From Setophaga petechia (taxonomy: Eukaryota > Chordata > Aves > Passeriformes > Parulidae), in the NCBI GenBank assembly GCA_024362935.1, contig JANCRA010000014.1, forward strand, positions 11,587,258 to 11,651,257: a DNA stretch of 64,000 bases, given 5' to 3'. Each line of letters opens with the position of its first letter. The stretch's first letter is position 1. The notes under the pieces were generated by a model, which ran no database searches, was not told the origin of the DNA, and saw only the letters and a list, made by a program, of their open reading frames with translations. Shown here piece after piece: positions 25,002 through 37,400 of this stretch. Made by a program: the position numbers and the translations under genes.

Positions 25002-26640
25002 AAGTGGATGGAGAAAAGCTGCACTAATTATTTTGAGTGTTGATTAGCTAGATGGATGAAAAGTCACTGATCTATTAAATATGCCACTGAATCATATTCT
25101 TGCAGTTCTTTTCACCCTGTACTTGGCCCATATCTGCTGAATGGATTTTTTTAAATAACTTTCTGAGAGGCTGAAGCTGCTCCTGCTGAGGAGAGAACAT
25201 TCCTGACCAACCTCAGGTGACAGCCAGACGTGTATGTAACACTGAAGCCAAATGGCCTGAGCTGTGCTCTGCCAGGTTAGCAGTGCTGCTTTCTGGGAGA
25301 TTTAGGTGGAGGGGAAGAGGTTTCAGCTTGCAGTCACAAGATGTAGAAGGAATTTAATAATTCCCAAATAAGCATCTGCCCATTCCACTCAAAACCAGCT
25401 GAAAATGACTGTAGTCTACAGTGCTTAACTGGAAACCTGAGGCTTTTTTATTAAGCAGATGATTGAAATGCAAACCTGTTTGCAGAATTAGGAAGGTTTC
25501 CTGAACTCTGTTCATTGGAGGAAAAATTATTGTGACTGCCTTACCTTCCCAATAAAAATAGGTGAGTTTTATCTCCTGCCCTCTGGTTCTCTCAGTGAGT
25601 TTATGGTTGAAATATGTTGCCATAGTGTAGCTAATTCCTCTGCTATAAATAGTTCTCTTTAAACATTGAAGTAGTAAAGAACTCTGTTTGTTTGGTTTGT
25701 AGCATAAACTATTGATGTGTGGACTTCACCCAGTCCAAATTCCAAGCTCCAAGAGAAACTTGCTGTATACAGTTACACTACTGGTAAGATCTTTCAGACT
25801 CTTCCTTCTTGCAGTAATTGTGGGACAGAAGCATGGGCATGAGCTGTTACTCAGATGCACAATTATTTCCCTCTTAAAATTCTCTGTTGGACACTTGTAG
25901 ATAAATTTCAATCCTTCTATAAGCTGGAGACAGTTAAAGTCAAACAAAACTTCAAACATCAGCCCTGCAACATTAGCATCTGTAAAAACCACAGAGAGTA
26001 AAAACCAATATCTGGACTAAACACTAATGGATGAAGAAAATTTTATGTAAGATGAAAAATTCTGCTACTACTCAGCATTTAGATTTCTGTTCAAGGAACT
26101 TTTAAGAGCTTGTCAAATCTGTGTCATTGTGGTTTAAGATTTCACAGTGGGAAACACACAAGTGAATATGCAAACTCTGGCACAGCTTTTGCTAATCTTA
26201 TAATGGAGAAATAGAGAAAGACCTAAAGATTTCATTCTTAAATATCTGCAGAAACTTGGTGTGCAATGGTGCATGGAGACCCTTCAGTTCCTATCAGGGC
26301 CATGTCTCAGGGCTTCTGTGGTACCATCTGCAACCGTGTATATGCACAGAGAGAGATACATGTGCATTTTTGAACACTGGTAAAACATAACATTAATATT
26401 TCTTTAAATGAAGATCCTCCTGGGCTGAAGCTCTGACCTGAACTGCTTAATGTTGTCTCTGAAAGCAATGTGCTAAGGACGTGCAGGAAATTCTTTTAAA
26501 AATTGCTCTTGGTGCTTATTCAACTTCCTTCTAAGTTGTGTGGAAAGCTTTGTGCAGTAAACTTGGAGATTTTTTATGGAATAAAAAGAAGGAGATTTTT
26601 CAGTTTCCTAGTAAAACTTGGAAAGAGAAGTTGAGCTCAA
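25002..26640. other. AT-rich non-coding stretch
   Basis: No gene, RNA or recognisable mobile element. Open frames stay below 90 codons. Confidence 0.55.
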
Positions 26641-26644
26641 GAAG

Positions 26645-26700
26645 AGGATGGACTGGAGGACCTCAAGTGCTCCCTTCTGACCCTCTCCATTCTGTGATCC
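26645..26700 (+). mobile_element. CR1 LINE 3' tip, plus strand
   Basis: The run GGATGGACTGGAGGACCTCA, then CCCTTCTGACCC and finally CATTCTGTGATCC, follows the order of the CR1 3' end in birds: a GGACT-GATGA-CCT block, a CCCTTCCAACC block and an ATTCTGTG repeat tip. Only the last 55 or so bases are present, as expected from the heavy 5' truncation of CR1. It ends 16 bases from a second CR1 tip in the opposite direction. The 8-bp tip repeat is reduced to one copy. Confidence 0.75.
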
Positions 26701-26716
26701 CTGACTTTGTTCTTGT

Positions 26717-26752
26717 ATAGAATCAGAGAGACCTGGGTTGGAAGGGGCCCTT
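26717..26752 (-). mobile_element. CR1 LINE 3' tip, minus strand
   Basis: ATAGAATCAGAGAG followed by CTGGGTTGGAAGGGGCCC is the reverse complement of a CR1 3' end (CCCTTCCAACCC block then a degenerate ATTCTATG tip). About 35 bases are recognisable before resemblance is lost on the right. It faces the plus-strand tip at 26645-26700 tail to tail. Confidence 0.7.
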
Positions 26753-27712
26753 GGCTGATAGTCATTATTTTAGGATTGGGGTATTTTTTTGTCTGTAGAG
26801 TTTCTTGAGTTGTAAAAGCTTCACTTATCATTAACATTATTTACTTCTTTTCATCTTATGTTCCTGCCTGCACTTTGTTTTAAAGAACCTTGGTATTTAA
26901 AGGATATGCATAACAGAGTTAAGATGACCAGAGCATAATGTCAAACTTTGGATTATGTATTGCCTTTGAGCATAATTTTTTTAATATACTACATGGGCTG
27001 AGGAAAAATAACTGTGGAGAATGTTCTGGGTTACATTTATGTGGGTCTGTCTTCAGTTCCCTTAAAGGAAACAGAGCTTGAATTTAGCCTGAAAGTCAAC
27101 CTACTCTGCTTTTTTATTTTAACACATAAAACTTTCAGGTTTTAAGATCAATCATGTAGAGGCCCAGAGGAATATCGCAGCAATAAAATATCTCCCTTGG
27201 CTGTTAATTTTCTTGTTAAGGCAGGCCTTTAACTATGTACATTGCAAATCAGACCACTGTAATACCTCTAAAGTGGAACTTCATCATGTGTTGAAATTTA
27301 ATGTTAAACACAAGCTTAAATCCTTCATTTTTCATCAGAGTCCTTAAAGAATGGAGGATGAGGTTCACTTGACTCCAAGAACTGCAACTTTAAAGCAAAC
27401 AGTTTGGGCATCTTGTCAATGTGTTAAAAATCCTCAAAGATCCTTACTGAGGAGAAAGAGCTCAAAGATTTCTTCATTTCCTTTCCTATATCCACAATGC
27501 ACAGCCATTGGGGAGGAGAGTTTACTTCTTTCTACAGACGTTCTTTAAACCTTCTGCTGACAGAGGCAGCAGTTACTGCTTCTGGCTTTGGTGACTGCTT
27601 TGGATTCCTCTTTACCCTCTTTCTTTTGCTGAGCTGGAAGCCCACATTGGCTTAAACCAGCACTGTTAGCAAAATATGCCAGCCTAAAGTCTCCTGATTC
27701 CACACTCTAAGG
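26753..27712. other. AT-rich non-coding stretch
   Basis: Nothing recognisable between the CR1 pair and the poly(A) run at 27713. Short chance open frames only. Confidence 0.55.
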
Positions 27713-27729
27713 AAAAAAAAAAAAAAAAA
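27713..27729 (+). repeat. Poly(A) tract of 17 bases
   Basis: An uninterrupted A run. I see no retroposon body upstream that I can name. Confidence 0.85.
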
Positions 27730-27865
27730 GATGAGTCCACAGAACAGGTAACTGTTCTGGGAGAGCTTCTCCAGGGAAGTTCTTGGAGAACATTTCCTTC
27801 TAGCACGCATGTGTAGAATTCCATATGCAAGGTTTTTTTCCCCTTGGATTCTGGGATAGAGGGAC

Positions 27866-27893
27866 TAGATATGCTATAGATATAGCATATCTA
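27866..27893. repeat. Perfect palindrome, 13-bp arms with a 2-base centre
   Basis: The arm TAGATATGCTATA and its exact complement TATAGCATATCTA flank the two bases GA. In single-stranded form it would give a strong hairpin, and in duplex form it could extrude as a cruciform. By simple base-composition reasoning an arm this long with so short a centre is not expected by chance in 64 kb, although the AT-rich sequence makes it less surprising. No terminal inverted repeat element or gene end adjoins it. Confidence 0.85.
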
Positions 27894-29880
27894 CATATGG
27901 AATAAAAGTACATCTGATAGATGGACAGAAATCATGCTGTGCCTCACAGAGGAAGGAACAGTTCTAAGTTTTTGTCATTGTTTTGGTGTTGATGCTAATT
28001 TGACTATATCTGAATGTGGTGAACATAAAGTAGGTGTTTTAGACCCATTTCAAAGCTGTCTGCTCTGAGCTTTGAACTGTCTGACAAACCTACTTAAAAA
28101 AAGTAAAAGAAATACAACCAACCCCAACAACAACAGAAAGACATCAACACCATCCACCTTTAATATTTAAATCCTCAGTAAATTCTCTGCATTGGTGCTT
28201 TTGAGCTATGATTTGCCTATAGGCTTGATAATTATAGGCAACACGCAGTGAAACTTCTCCTCTATCACACTGTTGCCAAATGTGACTCATTCCCTAGTCC
28301 CACAGTCCTGCAGGGAGCTAAACTGTGCCAGACCTTTTCACAGCTTATCTCTGTCTCTGTGCTGGATCAGCTGTGCTGGCTGACAAGTTCTATCATTATC
28401 AAATTGAGGAATTCATGAGTCATGATGCAAGAGTTGTGAAATTAACTTTCCAATCAAAGAGCTTATTCACACATAGATATGCACATGTATCCATATCCTC
28501 ACGTGGACCAAGATGATACAACGCATAATTCCATGTATAAGGCTATTGTATTTCTTTTGACCTCTTATTTAAACCTTTAAGCTTTACATTTCACAGTGTT
28601 TTCTTTGCATGCTTGAAAGCTAGGAGCAGTTGTTTTAAACAAAAAAAAGCCCCACTCATTTTCTTATTTCACTGAAGAGCTCTGGAAACCAGTTTTTCAA
28701 AGAAAAGAGGAAAAGAAGTCAAGAGCTGAGCAATGTTGTTTTGGTGGATCAGAGTCAAGGCTGAAATGCAAACACATTATCCGTCTGTCAGAAACAGTTT
28801 TCTTTTTTCTTCAGTCTTGTATCACCAACCCTCTTGAAGCAGTAGACCCTGCCAGAGGATTTGCAGCAAGGTATTTAAGGCTATACCTTTGTGTATGTAA
28901 GTTCCTACATTTCCATGCTGCTCTTGTAAGGCAGGAACATAGACAGGTGTACAGTTTGTGATTGGAATGGGCTAAAATGTGGCCATGCAACAGAAGTGTA
29001 TGCTTCTACAGTGTATAAAGGCATGTTTCTGATTTACATTGCAGGAGCATAGGTAATAGATTAAGGCTTCAGAATTGTCACTGCTTTCTGAATTTCTACA
29101 GGGAAGTAGTTCGTAAATAATATATGACTTGTACACATTATGTTGTTTTTATCCAGTTTTCTCCCCATTCCTCTGTTTTCTGCTTTAACACAATATAGAT
29201 ATATAGGTAGTGCTGTGCTCTGCAGAACGAGCAGTTGTCCACTATTGCTCTTCAAGGATTGCAAAGGAGTTCTGTCTCCCTCTTCTTTCCTTTTATCTAT
29301 GGGCCCTGATTTAGTTTTAAGAGAAATAAAAAAGGGAGGAATGTCAAATGTTAAACAGGGTAAAAACTACAAATATTTTTGTTTTATTTATTGGTTCAGA
29401 TAGCTAAATTTTCTGGAACAGAGCTGGTATCTGAGAACGGCAGATGAAACTCTGTGGAGTTGTGGAAGAATTTGCCCAGTGAAGGGAGTTTTCCTGATGG
29501 CAGCCATAGCTTGGGTAAAAAGCTGTGGATCTATTCATGGTGCTTTGTAACATGTAGACTGCCACTGATCTCCATTTGCCCTGGGAAAAAACAGCAATAA
29601 GTTTAAACCTGGATATGGTAAGAGTATGATTAGATATAAGGAGAATCTTTCTAATGGCAAAAATGGGCATGGATCAGGGTATTAGGCCTGTTCATTGCAT
29701 TAGCTTGCTTCCTTCTGACCTGAATTCATTCTGAAAACCAGAGCCTACATCAGAGATGTTGCTTACATAGTTAATGCACCTGCCCCTGAATTCTAAAGGC
29801 AAACATGTGAATTAAATCCTTCTGCACTGGCCCTCTCTGCAAATGCCTGTAGCCTCTGAGTGGTTCTACACTGAGCATGC
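27894..29880. other. AT-rich non-coding stretch
   Basis: No gene or mobile element is recognised. Short open frames (up to 88 codons) only. A small hairpin (CAAGTTCT, 6-base loop, AGAACTTG) follows directly at 29882-29903. Confidence 0.55.
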
Positions 29881-29989
29881 TCAAGTTCTGTACCTAGAAC
29901 TTGTGTACTGTGTAAAAAAAGCTGAAATATTGCAGATACTTAAGATGCAGCTGTGTATATTGCAGCATGTTTCTCTGGGTTTTGAAGTT

Positions 29990-30520
29990 TTATGTTTGAT
30001 AATTTGATAAGCATATGAAATTTTATAGAGTCCAATTAACATTGGATAATACAGTGTACAAAATGCTGTTTATATATCTCGCACTGATAAACAGGGCATT
30101 TCATGTCATAATGTCTGAACAGTTAGCTGCATGCATGCTAAATGCTGCTTTTAATTAAACAATAAAGAAGGTAACAACCTTTATTGTATTGTTGTAAATT
30201 TTGACATGGTACAACAATTTGATTCCTTAGAAATTAATTGCCTAGGAGTGTGTTTAAGTAATATTGATTATGTTGGTGCTTTGTGTTGATCTGTGATACT
30301 TAACCCAGCATTTAAAATATCTTTTTTCCATTTTACATTTGTGATGCAAGAATAAAAGCAAAGTACAAAACAAATAGGCACTTGAATTCTAATAGCAATA
30401 AGCAATAAATGTCAGGCATCTGGAAATTATGGTTGCAATTTCATCAGAGTACACTTTGTTCTATTATGCCTGCATGAATTTTGCTACAGGCAAAATCTAT
30501 TACAGATAACAGTTAAGAAC
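29990..30520. promoter_or_regulatory. Possible conserved non-coding element (homeobox/SOX-site rich)
   Basis: A long AT-rich stretch with high word diversity and no homopolymers or open frames. It holds CAATTAAC near 30033, TTTAATTAAAC near 30150, and paired SOX-type words (ACAATAAAG at 30159-30167 and its complement CTTTATTGT at 30179-30187). It also has GCATGCATGC near 30129 and TAATATTGATTA near 30260. It resembles the enhancers found in gene deserts around developmental regulators. This is inference from composition and motif density. Confidence 0.3.
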
Positions 30521-33507
30521 CTTTCTAATCTACACAGATAGTCATGGAAAAATGCTAGAAAACGAAATGTTGGAAAATGTAATGTTGCCAAGTAAAACTG
30601 ACACTCAGAAAATAATGTGATCAAATTTAGAACTGCGGAGATAATTTCTGTAAGATCGTGTTGAAACAGAAATTTCTGGGCTGTTTGGTCCTGCTGAAGG
30701 GCGTATAACTAAAAACATGCAGTGTATCATTAAATGTGTTTGTGTACTCCAGATAGATAGATGTTTATCTCTATACTGCAGGCTAGTTAATTTGTTTGTT
30801 TAATGATTGTTACCTGAAATAGCAGTTACCAAGTTGGGACTATACATTAGAAGCCAGTACTTTTCCATTGCTAATGATTGGATTTGAACAGCAGCAATTT
30901 CTGCTCTGGGTCATCTCTATTGCCTGCATAAGTGTTCATGTCATATGTTTTGTCATGCATTATGATGCTTTACAACTCTTTAATTGACTCTGTAAAGATT
31001 TACAGCCTGTTGATCAATTAGAATTCTGTCAAGTTCCAAAAGTAGATTGTTCATTTTACATAGCATCTTGGTGCCATGTTCTAGACAGCTTAAATTTATC
31101 CCAGGTTACACTGGAGCAAGATAAAGCTTAGACACCAGTAAGAATGACTCTTGCACTGCAGACACTTGTAATATTTTGTATTTATACTTTTTTTCTGGGA
31201 TATGATATAGGGTTGAAAAGATAACTTGATTTGTACTCTTTAAATGAACTCTTGAAAGTAGGTATACTGGATTCTTCCCATCACTACCTTTTTAATAAGA
31301 AAGTTTAATTTTTTTCTTTCAGTGTAAATATCAGTCCTAGACCTTTTTTATACTTGCTAAGGAAGATATCTTATGCAACAATTAAATCTACAAATATATG
31401 ATTTCCATTGACTGTTTGCTTTCTTCACTAATTAGGCATTCTTTTCAATAACCACTAAGTGGAAGATAAGCTCAAAATTTGGTTCCTGCAGAAAGCAGCA
31501 CAATAATGGGAGTGTTAAAACTTGTAATTGTACAGTGGTTGCAGTTAGGGTTGTTTTGCTTTTTGTTTTTTTTTATTAATAGGTGTCTTGGTGAAACGTC
31601 ATGAAATATTATTATAATAAACTTACTGAATGAATCACATCCTGCTTTGAAAGTGTAGCTTCTGTCCTGATGAGTCAAATAGTCATAAGGGAAAGTCTTT
31701 GTGCACAAAATGGTTAGGGGATGTAATTGTGGAAGAATTTTAAGGAATGAGAATTGTTTTTACCTTTTGATGTGTGACTCAACATCAGTGAAACTGAAGA
31801 ACTGTGAATCTCTAGAATTCTTGTCCTACTTTTATTTAGAATTAAAAAGAACTTTAAAAAAGTAGATGCAAGATTGCCTCTTTACTAGTAGAACAAAACT
31901 TAAAATGCATCTTTTACTTAGTGGTCTGCTATTTGGACATCTTTTAGGTTTTGGTTTTTTTTTGTGAAATGTAGAAAGCAATCTTTGATCAATGTGAAAT
32001 ACTTCATGACTTGAAACAGAATCTGTTTCCAGTTTTGATTATTTTGGAGATCAGAAAATATAATGCCTTCTCTGTATAATTTTTTTTTCTTTTGAAAAAA
32101 AAATCTCTTTGGCCATGAAAATGTTTCTTTTAGTGCTCTTTAAAAATGAGTAAAAGATCCTTATATTTTAAATTTCTTTATGTTCAACTGATAGGTTTGC
32201 AATCATGTAAGTGCTTGGTAGCTTGCACTATTTGTATTTAGAAATGTTTTTGTTGAGCATAGAGATAGAATTTGGCTTCAGAAAGGCAAAACAAATCAGT
32301 CAAAAATCCCATGAGCGATGTGGTTGATTGGTTTGGGATAAATGTAAGCACTTGTGTTGATTCCATCAAAGATATGCAGATTTTCTGGGTCATGAAGAAG
32401 AGCCTATGCCAATTGTCCATGTAACTTGGCTGAAGAGGAGATTGTCTTCCCTCTCAGGCAGATGGATTATGTTCAGAAGTTGATGGCTCTGTCTGTAAAA
32501 TGCAGGAGTTAAACTGGCCATGGCAATCTAAGGATCTTTCCTGTTTCTTTCCTGCTCCCTTGCCCCATTTCTGATGATGAACACTTTAGCACCACGGCCA
32601 CCTGATAGTGTTGGCAGCTGTGCTTACAAAGGTTTTAACAGCCCGTATCTATCCTCCCCAATTATATGAGCCAAGCAATCCTGAAGGTGAAAATGAATCT
32701 TTATATTAATTGTAATCTCTTACAGTACTTGTGATGTCTTCTCATGGGTGTTCTTGTTCTGAAATATATGATCAGTCTGACTGAAGAAATATAAAACTAC
32801 TTTCATATTTATTATCAGAACGAAAAAAGCATATTAATGCCTTGGATGCCACTAGGGTTGCAAACCCTAGGGCTAGAATTTGTCTTGATTGTGCATATCT
32901 ATGAATTTTTAAAGAAAAGAGGACAGATTCTGACTTAAATGAGACTACATGTGTGAGGAGGGTTCATATTTCAGTAGTTGTAAGATCACAATCAGACTTT
33001 AGTCTTTTGGCACTGTTTTTACAAGGAGATAGAACATGCAACCATGGGAAAAAATGGAACTCTTTCTAAAGATGTGTGCTGTATTAAGCACTAAGTTAAT
33101 ATTCAGTTTGCAGCTGGTTATACATAGTAACTTTTATATTCAGCTCAAATACTTATTTGAATAGAATTTATTCCAAATGGTGTTCAAAGATCGTCTCCCT
33201 GTATACTTAGTGGAATGTCATTTTGAATGAAAATGGTTCATCTGAATAAATTTGTTCATAATTTTGCTGATTATGGGAAGAAGTCGGGTATTTTCATGTA
33301 AATTTTTGGTCCTGTAAGCTTTCTATCCCTGTTTGTTGAAGTTTTATATTTGAGTAATTTAAAAATTCTTGTTAATATACTAAAATGTACAAAGCATCTA
33401 GAAATCTATTCCTTCATTAACCTGAGAGTTTTAATTCAATAACCTGATATATGCTGAGTACTTGAAATTTTAGTAGTTTATTCATTTTGAAGCCCTTTAG
33501 TTCTAGT
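30521..33507. other. AT-rich non-coding stretch
   Basis: No gene or mobile element is visible. A perfect 8-bp inverted repeat (CTAGGGTT, GCA, AACCCTAG) lies at 32852-32870. T-rich runs occur near 31558-31575, 31952-31962 and 32080-32103. Confidence 0.55.
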
Positions 33508-34475
33508 GATCACAGAATGTGCTGAGCTGGAAGGGACCCACAAGGATCATGGAGTCCAGCTCACAGCCCTGCACAGCACCATCCTCGAGACACACACACT
33601 GTGCCTGAGAGCATTGTCCAAACTCTTGCTGAGCTCTGTAGGTTTGGTGCTGTGCCCACTGCCCTGGGGAGCTGTTCCAGTGCCCAAACACCCCCTGGGT
33701 GAGGAATCTTTTCCTGATATCCACCCTAAACCTCCCTGAGACAGTTTTGTGCCATTCCCTCAGCTCCTGTCACTGTCACACAGAGCAGAGATCAGTGCCT
33801 GCCCCTCCTGTCCCCTCAGGAAGCTGAACCTGCACTGAGTCTCCTCTGCTCCAGGCTGAACAGACCAAGCACCCTCAGCTGTTTCTCACAGAGCTTCCAC
33901 TCAAAGCCCTTCACCATCCTCATGGCCTCCTTTGGACACTCTTTCATAGCATTGGATCTTTCCTGCACTGTGGTGCCCCAAACTGCCCCCAGCACTCGAG
34001 GTGAGGCTGCCCCAGCCCAGAGCAGAGTGGGACAATTCCCTTCCTTGCCCGGCTGGTGATGCTGGGCCTGGTGCCCACAGGACATGGATGTCCCTCCTGC
34101 CAGGGCACTCCTAACTCATTGTCCTGGCCATCAACCAGTACCCCCAGTCCCTTTGCATGGCACTGCTTTCCAGCATCTCCTTCCCCAGTCTGTCCATAGG
34201 TCAGGTTTGCCCCATCCCAGGTGCAGAATCCATCACTTTCCCTGGTTGGAGCTCATGCAGTTGGTGATTGCTCAGTCCTCTAATCTGTCAAGGTCTCTCT
34301 GTAGGGTCTTCATGCATTGGAGAGAGTCAGCAGCAGAACCCCAACAGTGACAGGTCACCATCACCCCATGTGATGGTGATGGTAACATCTTGTGCTTGAC
34401 CCAGTCATGCACCCATCCCATGGTGTGTTTGTCCAGCCTTGTAGTGGGCATTCAGTATGCTTGCAAGAGATGGTT
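33508..34475 (-). mobile_element. CR1 LINE, 5'-truncated copy with internal deletion
   Basis: This is the largest mobile element in the window. Its 3' tip is at the left (GATCACAGAATG, then GCTGGAAGGGACCCACAAGG), so the element is on minus. On minus the end of ORF2 is readable as DIRKRFLTQGVFGHWN (about 33680-33724), matching the (D)IRKxFFTxRVxxHWNRLP tail of CR1 reverse transcriptase proteins. Further upstream, GVLGLFSLEQRRL near 33850 matches the LFSLEKRRLRGD block. Compared with my memory of this CR1 family, a section of roughly 100 bp is missing around 34335, where the FADDTKL catalytic block should lie. Smaller gaps occur near 33825. The copy has many stops and frameshifts and is inactive. 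It continues to about 34475, where resemblance stops at the 5' truncation point. Confidence 0.88.
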
Positions 34476-37400
34476 CAAGTCTAAGTCCCATTTGAATTAA
34501 CTTCACCTAGGCTTTCTACCCTTCACATATTGGTTCTTTTTTCCTGGTCCCAGAAAAAAAAGGTCTGTGCTTGGAACCTGGGTCAGCTTGCCAAAGATTC
34601 TCACTGAAGGTCTCTGAACAGGAGAAATTAATTGTAACAAAAACTTCATCCTTTCTTATTGGTAACATAAGTTTCACACACCTTCTTATGAAAATCATGG
34701 CATGTCCATATCCTAATTTGAGTCAGGACAGTAACAATATCAGGCGCCTCTGGCTCACAGATAAATTACTTTTGCCTTTCTTTTCCTGAGTCCTTCCCCC
34801 AAAGTCCTTCTTAAACATTTAATTACTTCCAGTTTACTTAGTCCAAACTTTGTGGCTAGAGGCTTAAATATGTTGCTATCGTATCCTGTAGTTACATAAA
34901 CCTAACTTGCAAAGTGTGCCCTTTATTTTATGATCAAAAGCTGAAACTCTAGCATGAGCTTCAGATATTTATTATTACCATAAGTCATTGATTTGAATGT
35001 GAACATAAGTATTTGCCTTTATAGAACACAGAGATGCTGGGAGAGATGCTTTCTGGTGGGTTCACCTGTGCTTTATGTTGACTGCATCATTAGAAAATGC
35101 TGTTCTGTAATCTGATGTGCTCTTTATCAGTTGCAAATCTCACAGTCTGTGTGATAAAAGCAAGAAAGACCAGGTGCATGAAAAGCACAGTGTGGAGCAG
35201 GAATTTGATGAGTGCAGAGATAGCATGGGGCAACATCGACCACAGTCAATTTGGGAACTCACACAATTGAGTTCTAGGCTTTCTATAGATCTTTAAAGAA
35301 ATGTATCCTGTCTGCACCTCTCTGTAAAGTGAGAATGGTGATTCCTTTGTGAGGCTCTGTGCAAGACCAAGGAAATGTTACAAATTGTTATCTAAGTAAG
35401 CTCTGCTACTCCCACAGCACTGCTGTCAGGTAAGAGTAAGAGATCAGATTTTTTTCCATTGAAAGTACAATGTAATACAACCATATGAACTAAGTAATTC
35501 TGGATTTTTTTTTCTGTATCCTTCCAAATAAGTCTATTTACTTTTTCTCAACTGTGTCACCCTTCCCCCTCATCTCTTGGAAGAAAAAAAAAATCAGATA
35601 TTAATTTATAGAGTGTTGCCACCCTGATTTTCATTTACAGCCATGGAAAAAGCCATGGAATATTTATTATTCATTTACTAGCTATTTTATTCCATTTTTA
35701 TATTAGGTTGTTCTTGTGGTGTGACAGAGACTTGGTGAGTTTAGAAAGGTTTGCAGTCAGTGCACCACAGGTAGGAAAATACAGTTTAGATTGGAAACTT
35801 GCTCAGTGATACATTTTTCTCTTGAGTTGAATGGATTGAAGATTATCTGCAGTGGAAGCTGTGACCTACTTAACACAAATGAGATTGCTTAATGGCTACT
35901 GATTGGGTGTCAGAGAGTTTTCTTTAAATATACATGTCCATCATTAGCCACTTTGTAATAATGAATGTCTCCTGTGTTATCCCATTTGTCTGTTTATATC
36001 ACAAAGTAATGTGTCATACTGTAAAATGCAAATGTGTTCATTGAGATAAGTTTGCTTTATCCTGATGTTGAGTGGTGTAGCTACATTACATGACATACAA
36101 GGTGTCAACTAATTAGGTATTAACATATCTCTTATGTGATTGAATTTCAGAAATAATTTCTTTGAAGTGAATAGTTGTCTGAAGTGCTAGGGAAGAGCTA
36201 CCAAAAATGCCAGTGCATAAGAAATTCTGCAGAGATATTCTGTGGAAGGGATTTGTATTCTGAGGCTTGATAAGATGACCAAGGCACAGACAACATGAGG
36301 GTAGCTGGCACCTCGTGATATTTTTGTTTCTGATTGTGTGCCTTGTTCATGAAATGTATTGGCAGAGTTTTGCTTTAGTAGAAAGGGAAGATATTTCTAC
36401 TGCTGTTAAAATATAAAAGGGCATAATCTGAAAGTTCTGATGCTTTCTCCCCACCAAATCATTATGAAACAGATGGCTATTTATTTCTAATATACAGAAT
36501 TGTTGTTGTATATTTCATATTTACCACTGGAGTTTTCAGGAACATCTAGCTTATAGTTTCATAAATGACATAGCTGACTTTATTTAGGTCGTGCACTATT
36601 AGGGAAAATGAGGAAAGAGAACACACAAATTATGAACAAATTATATTTGGAACAAATCATTTAAAGGTGTTGTGTTTTGTTTTTTTTTGTTTCAAAGGAG
36701 TCATTACTGGAATCCTAATGGAGTAAAACTAGTCTGCTTTAATTAAATTCATCAAGAATAAAGCCAGTTCAGCAAGAAGTATTTTGAAAATGTGATGATG
36801 TTTTGTTGATGTCTCTGAATGTTGGGTAAATCTGAAAATTTAGAGTTATGATTTATTTTTCAGATGTATCAAGGCATTAGCTAAATTTCCAAAAATGCTT
36901 CCACTCTAATAACATGTGGTCTGTCAGTTTAAAACATTGTGCTCTTCTTCAGAAACTTAATTGAAATGAAGAGATCTGGACACATCTCCTTCACAGCTCT
37001 GACTGGGACTCTCAGTGGGATCAATCAGTTTTTATAAACCTCACTTCAAAATCTGCAGCCAGGATATTTCTTCTCTACTGTGAATGCAATGATTGCCTTC
37101 CCTAACTGCAAATTTTTTGGGCAGGGAAAAAAAAGTAATCTGTGTGGCCTGTGTTCTTTCACTGCAAATCATTTGGATTTTCTCTGAGTTGTGCAGATGT
37201 AGTTGCTGGGGTACAGATGGAAACAATAAGGGCTGGTTTAGTCATGTTACAAATACGTTTCTCTGCATCCACAAGGGCTGAGCCCAACTGGCTAATCACT
37301 TCTGTCTATATTTAACCTCATGGCAAGTTTGTGGGTTTATTGTGTATTAGTTCCCAAATTCATTGCACTGAAAAGTCTTCTGTTTGAAAGTCAGCAAATA

